In this document: positions 1 through 8,273 of the stretch, piece after piece
How the letters are laid out: the number at the start of each line of letters is the position of its first letter
Position numbering within the stretch: the stretch's first letter is position 1
Assembly (NCBI GenBank): GCA_900155415.1
Contig: LT700187.1
Location: 930,001 to 994,000 of the forward strand
Origin: Christensenella massiliensis
GTDB lineage: Bacteria > Bacillota > Clostridia > Christensenellales > Christensenellaceae
Direction: 5' to 3'
Length of the DNA stretch: 64,000 bases
Translations under genes and position numbers: made by a program
Notes under the pieces: generated by a model
The model's database searches: none
What the model was told of the DNA's origin: nothing
The model's input: only the letters and a program-made list of their open reading frames with translations

Positions 1-363
1 GTCCGCCTTGCGGGGATCTCTGTGAAAAAGCAAAAGATGGCAGTTTATGCGATCTCCGGGCTGTGCGCGGCGCTGAGCGGTATCATTGCCGCGTCACGGA
101 CGGCGATCGGAACGCCGATCATCGGGGAAGGACTTGAGCTCGACGCGATCGCGGCCTGCGTCATCGGCGGCGCGAGCCTCGCCGGAGGGGAGGGCTCCTG
201 CATCAAGACGGTCGTAGGCGTGCTCGTGCTCGCTTTGATCAGCAATATCATGAACCTGCTCTCGGTTCCGTCCTATCCGCAGGATGTGATCAAAGGCCTG
301 ATCATCATTGGCTCCGTGCTGCTGCAATCGTTTACGGCGGGCCGGAAAGAACAGAGCGTCTGA
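1..363 (+). CDS. Sugar ABC transporter permease (RbsC-like), C-terminal part
   Basis: The reading frame is open from the first base, so the gene begins outside the window and only about 120 C-terminal residues are seen. The segment has the glycine-rich signature of RbsC/XylH-type permeases (LDAIAACVIGGASLAGGEGS, the conserved cytoplasmic EAA-like loop) followed by two hydrophobic helices. Such permeases form the membrane channel of ribose/xylose-type importers in the cytoplasmic membrane. It is followed 43 bp later by a polyol dehydrogenase and a xylulokinase-like gene, so the transported substrate is probably a pentose or pentitol; that last point is inference. Confidence 0.88.
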   Translation, partial: VRLAGISVKKQKMAVYAISGLCAALSGIIAASRTAIGTPIIGEGLELDAIAACVIGGASLAGGEGSCIKTVVGVLVLALISNIMNLLSVPSYPQDVIKGLIIIGSVLLQSFTAGRKEQSV

Positions 364-406
364 GGAAAACCGAAAGAGAAGGAACAAGAGGGAAAGGAGC
401 GAAAAA

Positions 407-1441
407 ATGAAGCAAGTTGAACTGACGGGGATCAAGCAATTTGAGGAAAAAGAGGTAGAGAGGCCGAAGCCGGCCGCGGATCAGGCGCTGATCAAAGTGG
501 AAGCGGTCGGGATCTGCGGTTCGGACATTCATGCCGTACACGGAAAACATCCGTTCATGTCTTTTCCGATCGTGCTGGGACATGAAGCGACGGGAGAAGT
601 CGTGGAAACAGGAAAAGACGTTACCTCCGTCGCGGTAGGCGACCGGGTGATCTACAGGCCGCAGAAGATATGCGGGGAGTGTCTGCAGTGCAGGACCGGG
701 CACTATAATATATGCGACAGGCTCGAGGTGCTTGGGTGTCAGGATACGGGCGCGAGCTCGGAGTATTACGCGGTAGACGCAGATCTTTTATACCGCCTGC
801 CGGACGGTCTTGGCTATGCGGAGGGAACGCTGATCGAGCCGCTGGCGGTCGGCGTTCATGCCGTAAGGCGCGGCTGCGCGGAGATATCGGGGAAAAAAGT
901 CCTCGTGATCGGCGCGGGTACGATCGGAAATCTGGTGGCGCAGAGCGCCAAAGGAATGGGAGCCGGCGCCGTCATGATCACGGACGTTTCCGAATATAAG
1001 CTCGATATGGCAAAGGCATGCGGCATCGATTATCCGGTCAATGTCAGCAAAAAAGATCTGAAAGACGAAATGACGAAAGCATTCGGCCCGGACGGCGCAG
1101 ACGTCGTATTTGAATGCAGCGCGAACGAGCATGCGCTGAACGAAGTCTTGAATATCGCGCGCAAGGGTATTACTATTGTTATCGTAGCGGTTTATGGCGG
1201 AAAAGCCAGCGTCGAGATGGCCAACGTTCAGGATCGGGAATATTCGTTGGTGGGAACGCTTATGTATCTGCATGAGGATTATGTGGAAGCGATCAGGCTC
1301 GCGGAAGAAAAAAAGGTAAATTTGGAAAAGCTGATTTCAAAACGGTTTGATCTGACGGAAACGGCGCAGGCCTATCAATACATTGACGATCACAAAAACG
1401 ATGTGCAAAAGGTAGTCCTGAATGTGTCCCATCCTTCGTGA
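407..1441 (+). CDS. Zinc-dependent polyol (sorbitol/xylitol-type) dehydrogenase
   Basis: A 344-residue medium-chain dehydrogenase. The ATG at 407 is chosen because GGAAAGGAGC lies just upstream and the longer frame adds 33 basic residues unlike the family. Visible features: catalytic zinc ligands in GICGSDIH and GHEATGEVVE near residues 40-70, a four-cysteine structural zinc loop (CGECLQCRTGHYNIC), and an NAD-binding Rossmann motif (VLVIGAGTIGNLVAQ) near residue 165. Family members oxidise sugar alcohols to ketoses in the cytoplasm. The stop overlaps no gene, but the next gene, a xylulokinase-like enzyme, starts 23 bp on. Together they would oxidise a pentitol and then phosphorylate the ketose; the exact polyol is not determined. 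Confidence 0.87.
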   Translation: MKQVELTGIKQFEEKEVERPKPAADQALIKVEAVGICGSDIHAVHGKHPFMSFPIVLGHEATGEVVETGKDVTSVAVGDRVIYRPQKICGECLQCRTGHYNICDRLEVLGCQDTGASSEYYAVDADLLYRLPDGLGYAEGTLIEPLAVGVHAVRRGCAEISGKKVLVIGAGTIGNLVAQSAKGMGAGAVMITDVSEYKLDMAKACGIDYPVNVSKKDLKDEMTKAFGPDGADVVFECSANEHALNEVLNIARKGITIVIVAVYGGKASVEMANVQDREYSLVGTLMYLHEDYVEAIRLAEEKKVNLEKLISKRFDLTETAQAYQYIDDHKNDVQKVVLNVSHPS

Positions 1442-1464
1442 TCCGAAACGACAGGAGAAATAAA

Positions 1465-3012
1465 ATGAAATATTTGCTGGGGATCGATGTTGGAACGCAG
1501 TCGATACGGGTTTGTCTGTTCGACGAAAAAGAGAACAATATCTGTTCAAAAACGACGGAGCAGTATGTGCGGATCGACCATCCCTCATGGGCCAGTCAGG
1601 ATGCCGGGGCATGGTGGGAGGCCGTCGTGCAGAGCATCCGGTATATTCTGGGAAAAAGCGGCGTGCCGCCCGCCGATATCCTGTCGGTCGGCTGCTGCGC
1701 GCACATGCACGGCCCTGTCGCCGTAGGCAGGGACGGTAGCCTCCTGTCACGCGATACGCAGCTATACTGCGACAAGCGTGTCGCCCCGGCCGTAGAAGCG
1801 ATGGGAGAAGAAACGGCGGAGCGGTGCTACCGGATCACCGGGAACCTCCCCTCTACAACGTGGATGGGCTTCAAGATCAGATGGATCCGTGAAAACGCTC
1901 CGAGGCTTTATGAAAGGACCTATCGGTTTCTTTCCCCGAAAGACTATATAAACTGCTGTCTGACGGGAGAGTTTTTTACGGACCAGACGGAAGCGTCGGG
2001 CACCTATGCAATGGATTGGAAGACGGGAAGCTGGTCGGACGAAGCGCTGGCGGCGGTCGGGATCGACAGAAGCAAGCTTCCGGATATTGCCGGCTCGTTC
2101 GAGGTGATCGGGAACGTGTCTGCCAAGGCCGCACGGGAGACGGGGCTCTCCCCGAAAACCAAGGTCGTATGCGGCAGCGGCGATTTCCCGGCCTCCATGT
2201 TCACGTCCGGGCTTCGGGAAGACGGCCTCGCAGTCGATTCCACCGCAACGGCGGCTACGGTATGCTGCATCGGCAGACGGCCGCTGTTCCATAAAAAATT
2301 ACTGGAGCTGAAAGACGTTTCCGGAAACTGGATGCATTACGGTGTGCTGGATGCCGCCGGGGCGGGCTTTCGGTGGCTGCGCGATACGGTCGCAAAAAGC
2401 GAAGCGGAAACGGCGCGGCGCAGGGGGGCGGACCCATACGACTATTTGTCCGGGCTGGCGGAAACCGTGCCCGCGGGGGCGGACGGACTGGTCTACCTCC
2501 CGTATCTTCTGGGCGAGCGTTCCGCGGGAAGCCCCGATTCCCGCGGAGCGTTTCTGGGGCTGCATCTGGGCTCCGACACGGCGCAGATGGTACGCGCGTT
2601 TTTGGAGGGCGTCGCGTTCGACCTGAAGCGCACGCTTGCCGTTTTTGAGGAGAGCGGGCTCGGGATCAAAAAGATATACCATGTGTCCGGCGGCGCAAAG
2701 GGAGAGCTGTGGAGCCAGATCAAGGCGGATATTTATGAAAGACCGGTCTATACGCTGAAAGAGAGCGAAGGAAGCGTTTTGGGCGCGGCGCTGATGGGGG
2801 GAGTGGGCGCAGGCCTGTATGAAAGCCCGGAGGCCGCGCTTGAAAAAGTATTTGCCATCCGCAGGGAATATACGCCGAACCGGAAAAACAGGGGAATTTA
2901 TGAGGATATGTTTGGTGTTTTCTGCAGTCTGCACGACAGAACGCAGCCCGCTTTTTCGCAGCTGCAGAAAATTCGGAGCCGTGCGATGCATGGGGATGCC
3001 TCGCGGGCATGA
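1465..3012 (+). CDS. FGGY-family carbohydrate kinase, xylulokinase-like
   Basis: A 515-residue kinase of usual FGGY length. The start at 1465 has AGGAGAAATAAA upstream; an in-frame ATG at 1438 overlaps the previous stop and lacks a good site. The N-terminal phosphate-binding loop (GIDVGTQSIRVCLFD, residues 6-20), the CGSGDFPASMFTSG region and the C-terminal VSGGAKGELWSQI adenosine-binding motif are all present. FGGY kinases phosphorylate ketoses such as xylulose or ribulose with ATP. Position after a transporter and a polyol dehydrogenase supports a pentitol pathway; related substrates (erythrulose, ribulose) cannot be excluded. Confidence 0.85.
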   Translation: MKYLLGIDVGTQSIRVCLFDEKENNICSKTTEQYVRIDHPSWASQDAGAWWEAVVQSIRYILGKSGVPPADILSVGCCAHMHGPVAVGRDGSLLSRDTQLYCDKRVAPAVEAMGEETAERCYRITGNLPSTTWMGFKIRWIRENAPRLYERTYRFLSPKDYINCCLTGEFFTDQTEASGTYAMDWKTGSWSDEALAAVGIDRSKLPDIAGSFEVIGNVSAKAARETGLSPKTKVVCGSGDFPASMFTSGLREDGLAVDSTATAATVCCIGRRPLFHKKLLELKDVSGNWMHYGVLDAAGAGFRWLRDTVAKSEAETARRRGADPYDYLSGLAETVPAGADGLVYLPYLLGERSAGSPDSRGAFLGLHLGSDTAQMVRAFLEGVAFDLKRTLAVFEESGLGIKKIYHVSGGAKGELWSQIKADIYERPVYTLKESEGSVLGAALMGGVGAGLYESPEAALEKVFAIRREYTPNRKNRGIYEDMFGVFCSLHDRTQPAFSQLQKIRSRAMHGDASRA

Positions 3013-3077
3013 GATAGAGTCCGCTGTGTGCTTCCCCTGCTATCATAGAACAGCCGGCAGAAAGTGAGGCGGCCAAG

Positions 3078-4664
3078 ATGAACGGAAAACTGAAGGTTCT
3101 GATCGCGGACGATGAACAGCTGGTCTGCGTATTGCTCCAAGACATGATCGACTGGGAGGGGATCGGGCTGACACCGCTCGGAGCCGTTTATGATGGGAAT
3201 TCGGCATATCAGGCAATATGCGAGCAGGAGCCGGATATCGTTCTGACAGATATCAGGATGCCGGGCAAGGATGGACTTGAGCTGGTACGGCTCTGCCAAA
3301 AGGAAAACAGAACGTGCGAATTTGTTGCGATCAGTGGCCATAAGGAATTTGAATACGCACATTCGGCGATTCAATATGGAGTGAATTATTTTTTGGTCAA
3401 GCCGATCAATGCGGAAGAGCTGAACGGGATATTAAGAGATATCCGCGGCAAATATGACGAAAAGCGCGGACAAATCGAGCGGCAGAAGCAGATCCAGCTA
3501 GAGCTGGAAAAGAGCAGACAGAAGATACAGGATGATTTCCTGAACCTATTCCGCACCGACCCGAAGCAGGTCTGCACGGCGCCTGTTTCAGAGCTCAACC
3601 AGAAATATATGCTGCGGCTGCTGCCCGAAGGCAGCTATCTGTTTTTCATCGTCAGATTGGATGGCAAACTGATGAACACAGACGAATATATGGATACTCT
3701 GCTCTGTCAGGCCGCAGAAAAAATAAAAAAACGGCTCAAGGGCAGCGGATGGGAATGCATCGTTCAGCAAGAGGCTGGCACCCTCTTCTGCATGGTGAAT
3801 GGAATGGATATGGACGCCGCCGTGAAAGAGATCGAAGCGGCATTGCCGGAGCTGATACAGGACCTTTATATGTATGCGCATGTGACGGCGGGCCTGTCGC
3901 GCGTTCATTCCTCTCTGGAGGGGGAAATGGCGGACGAAGCTGAGCTGGCTGCCGTCCAAAGGCTCGACGATGGAGTGGACCGGGTGATCCGCTTCCGGAG
4001 GCAGATGCGGCATCCTATGCCGCTGAGCAACGAACAGATGCTGGAATTTTTAAATTTAGTCGGACTTGCAAAGACGCATGCGGTGGAGGAATACTTTGAT
4101 GCAATGAGGGACGGGCTGCTCTCAAAACCTGCGACGGCGCTTTATCTTGCAATGAAAGCGCTGCTGAACCGGTTTTATGCGGGTATGGGCAGCCTTTACG
4201 GAACGGAGGAGATTCCGTGGAGGAAGGAAGTCCTTTTCCGGATGCTGAGAAACGGAAAGACAAAGCAGGAGCTGTACGATATGACACGAAAAACGGTGAT
4301 ATCCTGTCTGACAGAATATAACGAGGCAACGCGGACGGAGGAGCACTGGTGCATCCGGGAGGCGAAGCGGTATGTGCAGGAGCACTATTCCGAAAGCATT
4401 TCCCTTGATGATGTGGCGGGATGCCTGCATATCAGCCCCGCCTATTTCAGCACTCTGTTCAAGCGGCAGGAGGGGATCGGGTTTATCGATTATCTGCTTG
4501 GATTCCGCATCGATATCGCCAAAAAAATGCTGTGCGACAGGCAATGCAATATTACGGAGCTGGCGGAAAAAATCGGCTACCGCGACCAGAAGTATTTCAG
4601 CAAGCTCTTTAAAAAGACCGTAGGGATCACTCCCACGGAATATAAAAAGCTTCACGGAAGATAA
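3078..4664 (+). CDS. Response regulator with AraC-type DNA-binding domain (YesN-like)
   Basis: 528 residues. Receiver domain at residues 1-120 with acidic pocket D11/D12, phosphoacceptor D58 in LTDIRMPG, S86 in AISGHKEF and K108 in FLVKPI. A long, poorly conserved middle region (about 150-420) is followed by a two-HTH AraC domain (from IREAKRYVQEHYSESISLDD to the end, YFSKLFKKTVGITPTEYKK). The gene is 16 bp upstream of a LytS/YesM-type kinase. In Clostridia such pairs usually control adjacent sugar uptake genes, so the upstream polyol operon and the facing RbsA-like gene are likely targets (inference). Confidence 0.9.
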   Translation: MNGKLKVLIADDEQLVCVLLQDMIDWEGIGLTPLGAVYDGNSAYQAICEQEPDIVLTDIRMPGKDGLELVRLCQKENRTCEFVAISGHKEFEYAHSAIQYGVNYFLVKPINAEELNGILRDIRGKYDEKRGQIERQKQIQLELEKSRQKIQDDFLNLFRTDPKQVCTAPVSELNQKYMLRLLPEGSYLFFIVRLDGKLMNTDEYMDTLLCQAAEKIKKRLKGSGWECIVQQEAGTLFCMVNGMDMDAAVKEIEAALPELIQDLYMYAHVTAGLSRVHSSLEGEMADEAELAAVQRLDDGVDRVIRFRRQMRHPMPLSNEQMLEFLNLVGLAKTHAVEEYFDAMRDGLLSKPATALYLAMKALLNRFYAGMGSLYGTEEIPWRKEVLFRMLRNGKTKQELYDMTRKTVISCLTEYNEATRTEEHWCIREAKRYVQEHYSESISLDDVAGCLHISPAYFSTLFKRQEGIGFIDYLLGFRIDIAKKMLCDRQCNITELAEKIGYRDQKYFSKLFKKTVGITPTEYKKLHGR

Positions 4665-4680
4665 AAGCGGGTGCAGATAC

Positions 4681-5721
4681 GTGAAAAAAAGACCTGACTG
4701 TGGGAAAAAGAGAAAATCGATCAGCAAATATCTCGGCATCGCGGGCGCGGCAGTCGCGTGTGCGCTGGTATTTTGGGGGATCTCGTTCGGTATGGAAAGG
4801 ACGCCTCTTCTGGCATGGGGAACTGCCGCGATGATCGCGGGTGCGGCGGTTGCCCTTTATTTTGTATTCCGGTATCTGTACCTGCCGCTCCGCGAGATCG
4901 AAAGAAAAGGGATCGTAGCGGAGAAAACGCAAAGGCCGAACTATATGGCGTATGCCTATGAGGCGCTGCGGCTGGATACTTTGAAGGAATTGTCGGAGCG
5001 CGAATACGCGGCGCTGGTCTATAAAAAACAAGCGGAGCTCGACAGCCTGCAAAGCCAGATCAATCCCCACTTTTTATACAATACGCTGGAATCGATCCGC
5101 GGGCAGGCGGTTTTGGACAAGACTGAAAAAATCGCGAAAATGACGGAAGCGCTGTCCGCTTTTTTCCGTTACAGCATCGGCCGCAAAGGAAGCATCGTAC
5201 AGCTGACGGACGAACTGAAAAATACGGATAATTACATGCTCATACAGCAATTCCGGTTCGGGGAAAAGGTCTCGCTGCAGAAGATCATTTCTGATGAAGA
5301 GGCCCTGCAGGGCTATTTGCCGAAAATGACGATACAGCCCATTATTGAAAACGCGATCTATCATGGCCTTGAAATGAAGGAGGGAAAGGGCAGGATCATT
5401 CTCCGGATCACGCTGACGGAGAGCCGGATGATCATCAATGTGATGGATAATGGGGTAGGGATCGACGACGAGCAGGTGGAAAAAATCAACGCCTCGATGC
5501 AGGAACCGATCCATCTTTCCACCGAGCAGCTCCAAAACAGAAAGGGAAAAGGGATCGCGCTGAAAAATGTAAACGACCGCATCCGGCTTTTATATGGGGA
5601 GGGATACGGGCTGCATGTGTTCAGCACCTTAGGCGAAGGAACGGATGTGGAGATACAGCTTCCCTTTAAACAAGATAAGCCCCGAGAGCAGCAGTTTTTT
5701 CAGAATGCTGCAGACAAATGA
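4681..5721 (+). CDS. Sensor histidine kinase (YesM/LytS family) with a bare membrane hairpin
   Basis: 346 residues starting with GTG directly after the response regulator; no better start is seen. Two transmembrane helices (about 16-37 and 43-66) are joined by only a few residues, so there is no extracytoplasmic sensor domain and no clear HAMP domain. The phosphoacceptor region QINPHFLYNTLESIRGQ places the histidine at residue 130, followed by the N box (QPIIENAIYHG) and G boxes (MDNGVGID, GIALKNVNDRI). YesM kinases normally carry a large extracellular domain; here sensing must occur in the membrane or through a partner. The last 56 bp overlap the 3' end of the convergent gene at 5666. Confidence 0.9.
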   Translation: MKKRPDCGKKRKSISKYLGIAGAAVACALVFWGISFGMERTPLLAWGTAAMIAGAAVALYFVFRYLYLPLREIERKGIVAEKTQRPNYMAYAYEALRLDTLKELSEREYAALVYKKQAELDSLQSQINPHFLYNTLESIRGQAVLDKTEKIAKMTEALSAFFRYSIGRKGSIVQLTDELKNTDNYMLIQQFRFGEKVSLQKIISDEEALQGYLPKMTIQPIIENAIYHGLEMKEGKGRIILRITLTESRMIINVMDNGVGIDDEQVEKINASMQEPIHLSTEQLQNRKGKGIALKNVNDRIRLLYGEGYGLHVFSTLGEGTDVEIQLPFKQDKPREQQFFQNAADK

Positions 5722-7153
5722 AATCGAGCAGCTCCTGATAGGATACGGCAGCAGGGTCGATCTCCACATACCCCATCCGGCGCGTAGGGCACAGGATGCG
5801 GCTGCACAGGCTGTAGCAGTGTGAGATCTCCGGCGAGATGAAAAGGATGCCGATCCCCTCGGAAGCAATTCTGCGGACGATGGAAAGGAGCTCCTCGGAC
5901 TGAAGCGGGTCGAGCAGCGCGGTGATGTGGTTGATGATCATTGCGGAGGGACGTGAGTACAGGCAGCGGAAAAGCAGCGTCTTCAGGTCGAAAGACTGCC
6001 CGCGCGACTTAAGCTCTGCGTCGGAAAAGGAACCGATGCAGGAATGATAGATATGCTCCGAAACACGTTTTTTGACATTGAACGGCGATTTGCCGAGCAG
6101 CTGAAAGGAAAGATTTTCCGGAAGCGTAAAGCTGTTGATGTAGCTGTGGGAGGCAGACGCACCGTTTACAAAGGAAAGGCCGAGGGAGACGGCTTTTTTC
6201 AGAGAGCCTGCGCCGCGCCCGTCCACCCATAAAATATCCTCCGCCGAACGGCGCGGAGGGAACAGCATCTGCTCTAATTTGGAAAGAGAGCCGGTATAGT
6301 CCGCGATCCCAAGGATCTCGCCGCCATGCACGCAGCAGGAAAGCCTGCTTTTGCCGACCGGAAGCGCGTTTATCCGCAGGACGGTATCTCTGCCCGGATG
6401 CAGGCGGGCGGAAAAAGCCATCTTTTTTGGCTGCCTTTTTGTCATCATGGAAAACAAAAGATTTCCATTATACAGGTCATGATGGATCACACCGGCGGCA
6501 TATCCGCCCCGAAGGACCAGAATACGGTCGGAAAGCTCGGCCATCAGATCGGGCTGCGTACCGATATAGATGAAAGAGACCTGCTTCAGTCTGCGGATCA
6601 GATGCAGCAGCGCCGAAAAATCCTGTGCGCTGTATAGTGTTGCGATCCGGTCCAAAATAATGATCTTAGCCCCCTGAGAGACGAATTTCATAATTTGGAC
6701 GAGATGCGCCTGCGCTTCAGTGATGCGGCCCGCCGGCATGGAAGCGTCGAGCGGCAGTCCGGCGAAATCGAGATAATACTGCGTATGCGAGTATGCTTTT
6801 TTCCGGTTGAGAAAAAAGGAAGCCGGAGAGATTTTCCGGATCGCGGTAAAATTTTCCGCGATCGAAAATTCGGGGAACAACGCGCAGGAAGCGTTCAGGC
6901 AATAGATATGATGTTCCTGCTGGAAACGGCTTACGGAAGCGGAAGAAACGGGAGTTCCGTTCAAATAGAGCTTGCCCTCGCCGATCATGACCTCCCCGGA
7001 AAGAATTTTAGGCAAAATATCGATACCGGAGCTGCTCAGCCCCATAATACTCAGCAATTCCCCTTCGTAAAGGCTCATAGATATTTTTTTCAGGGATGCG
7101 TTGGCCTTACACCGCCATGACGCATTTTCCAACCGTAAAATTTCTTTTTTCAT
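5666..7153 (-). CDS. RbsA/MglA-like tandem ABC protein with degraded ATP-binding motifs
   Basis: 495 residues with the two-cassette plan and length of sugar importer ATPases such as RbsA, but every catalytic motif is lost. The first Walker A is GLSSSGID (residues 38-45; no GKS/T), the signature is RITEAQA, Walker B is IIILDR (the glutamate is arginine) and the switch histidine is absent. In the second half the Walker A region is IADYTGSLSKLE and Walker B AMIINHI. The frame is intact over 1.5 kb, with its own sigma-A promoter (7263-7291) and a Shine-Dalgarno-like GGAGGCGGGGG, so it is an expressed pseudo-ATPase rather than a decaying gene. Location against the two-component pair suggests a regulatory or sensing role (inference). 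Confidence 0.75.
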   Translation of the reverse strand: MKKEILRLENASWRCKANASLKKISMSLYEGELLSIMGLSSSGIDILPKILSGEVMIGEGKLYLNGTPVSSASVSRFQQEHHIYCLNASCALFPEFSIAENFTAIRKISPASFFLNRKKAYSHTQYYLDFAGLPLDASMPAGRITEAQAHLVQIMKFVSQGAKIIILDRIATLYSAQDFSALLHLIRRLKQVSFIYIGTQPDLMAELSDRILVLRGGYAAGVIHHDLYNGNLLFSMMTKRQPKKMAFSARLHPGRDTVLRINALPVGKSRLSCCVHGGEILGIADYTGSLSKLEQMLFPPRRSAEDILWVDGRGAGSLKKAVSLGLSFVNGASASHSYINSFTLPENLSFQLLGKSPFNVKKRVSEHIYHSCIGSFSDAELKSRGQSFDLKTLLFRCLYSRPSAMIINHITALLDPLQSEELLSIVRRIASEGIGILFISPEISHCYSLCSRILCPTRRMGYVEIDPAAVSYQELLDFICLQHSEKTAALGAYLV

Positions 7154-7262
7154 TTTGCAGATCCCCCGCCTCCAAAATGTCTTTTAAAATATCTGCTGAC
7201 TGAAAGCGGAACAGAAGTATTTGAATTTGAAACACGCAGACCATTCCATAAGGCTTTTCTTT

Positions 7263-7291
7263 ATTATAATGAGGATCTCATTTTGTTTCAA
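7263..7291 (-). promoter_or_regulatory. Promoter of the degenerate ABC gene, with palindromic operator in the spacer
   Basis: On the minus strand TTGAAA (7286-7291) and TATAAT (7263-7268) are separated by exactly 17 bp. The spacer contains AATGAG-GAT-CTCATT (7268-7282 on the plus strand), a 15-bp inverted repeat well placed for a repressor or for the neighbouring response regulator. The leader to the ATG at 7153 is about 100 bp. Confidence 0.7.
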
Positions 7292-7309
7292 CGGGCAATT
7301 TCCGTCCGC

Positions 7310-7771
7310 GGCCGTTCGGCCGTCTTTGTCGCGCTCCGGCCGAAAGGAAAAAGAAGCTAAGTGACCCGCACCCGCCGTTCTGCGCGCCGTACGCTTACCT
7401 ATGGCCGTTCGGCCGTCTTTGTCGCGCTCCGGCCGAAAGGAAAAAGAAGCTAAGTGACCCGCGCCCGCCGTTCTGCGCGCCGTACGCTTACCTATGGCCG
7501 TTTGGCCGTCTTTGTCGCGCTCCGGCCGAAAGGAAAAAGAAGCTAAGTGACCCGCGCCCGCCGTTCTGTGCGCCGTACGCTTACCTATGGCCGTTCGGCC
7601 GTCTTTGTCGCGCTCCGGCCGAAAGGAAAAAGAAGCTAAGCGGCCCGCGCCCGCCGTTCTGCGCGCCGTACGCTTACCTATGGCCGTTCGGCCGTCTTTG
7701 TCGCGCTCCGGCCGAAAGGAAAAAGAAGCTAAGCGGCCCGCGCCCGCCGTTCTGCGCGCCGTACGCTTACC
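7310..7771. repeat. Tandem array of five 93-bp repeats
   Basis: Units begin with GGCCGTTCGG at 7310, 7403, 7496, 7589 and 7682, giving an exact 93-bp period with only a few substitutions (GTGACCC versus GCGGCCC, GTTCGG versus GTTTGG). Each unit contains TTCGGCCG, a 14-nt gap and CGGCCGAA, which could fold as a hairpin. Because 93 is divisible by three, a reading frame stays open across units (31-residue repeat), but it has no ribosome binding site and looks non-coding. The array lies between the start of the degenerate ABC gene and the YtrA-type operon promoter. Confidence 0.95.
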
Positions 7772-7797
7772 GCGTCCTGTTTTTTTGACTTCCCCGG

Positions 7798-7848
7798 TTG
7801 ACAGAGGCGGGGCAGGGTGTTATATTGTATATGTTGTATATATACAAT
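7798..7848 (+). promoter_or_regulatory. Promoter and palindromic operator of the GntR/ABC operon
   Basis: TTGACA at 7798-7803 and TATATT at 7821-7826 are 17 bp apart. A perfect 14-bp palindrome TTGTATATATACAA occupies 7834-7847, nested in a longer inverted repeat ATTGTATAT (7824-7832) / ATATACAAT (7840-7848). It overlaps the expected transcription start and is the likely autoregulatory site of the YtrA-type repressor encoded next. Confidence 0.82.
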
Positions 7849-7870
7849 TTTAAACCGGGAGGGTTGATGA

Positions 7871-8242
7871 GTGGATATCATCATCAGCAATTCCAGCGGA
7901 AAGCCGATCTATGAGCAGATCACCTCGCAGATCAAGAGCATGATCATCAGCGGGGAGCTCAAGGAGGGGGACGCCCTTCCGTCCATGCGGCTGCTGGCAA
8001 AGGAACTGAGGATCAGCGTCATCACAACAAAGCGCGCGTACGATGATCTTGAGCGCGACGGCTTTATCGAGAGCTTCACCGGCAAGGGGAGCTTCGTGGC
8101 GCAGAAAAATGTGGAGTTTATCCGCGAGGAGCAATTAAAGGCTGCCGAGGAACATCTGAAAAACGCCGTCTGCGCGGCGAAAAGCAGCGGTATTTCCCGC
8201 GCGGAGCTGGAAGAGATGCTGCGCATTCTCTATGAAGAATAG
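7871..8242 (+). CDS. GntR-family repressor, YtrA subfamily
   Basis: 123 residues. The GTG start at 7871 is supported by GGGAGGG seven bases upstream. An N-terminal winged HTH (PIYEQITSQIKSMIISGEL through DDLERDGFIES, residues 13-70) is followed by a short helical tail, the layout of YtrA-type regulators, which lack a large effector domain. Known members repress adjacent ABC exporter genes and respond to cell-envelope-active compounds. Here it heads an operon with an ABC ATPase 31 bp downstream and a permease, and a palindrome over its own promoter suggests autorepression. Confidence 0.9.
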   Translation: MDIIISNSSGKPIYEQITSQIKSMIISGELKEGDALPSMRLLAKELRISVITTKRAYDDLERDGFIESFTGKGSFVAQKNVEFIREEQLKAAEEHLKNAVCAAKSSGISRAELEEMLRILYEE

Positions 8243-8273
8243 CGCCCGCGGGCTTCACATGAAAGGATAGGAC

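Noticed and set aside
7310-7771. CRISPR array
   Set aside because: Units are 93 bp with no variable spacers and no cas genes nearby; it is a plain tandem repeat.
7587-7853. Open frame across the 93-bp repeats coding a 31-residue repeat peptide
   Set aside because: It exists only because the unit length is a multiple of three; there is no ribosome binding site and the other frames are equally open in places.
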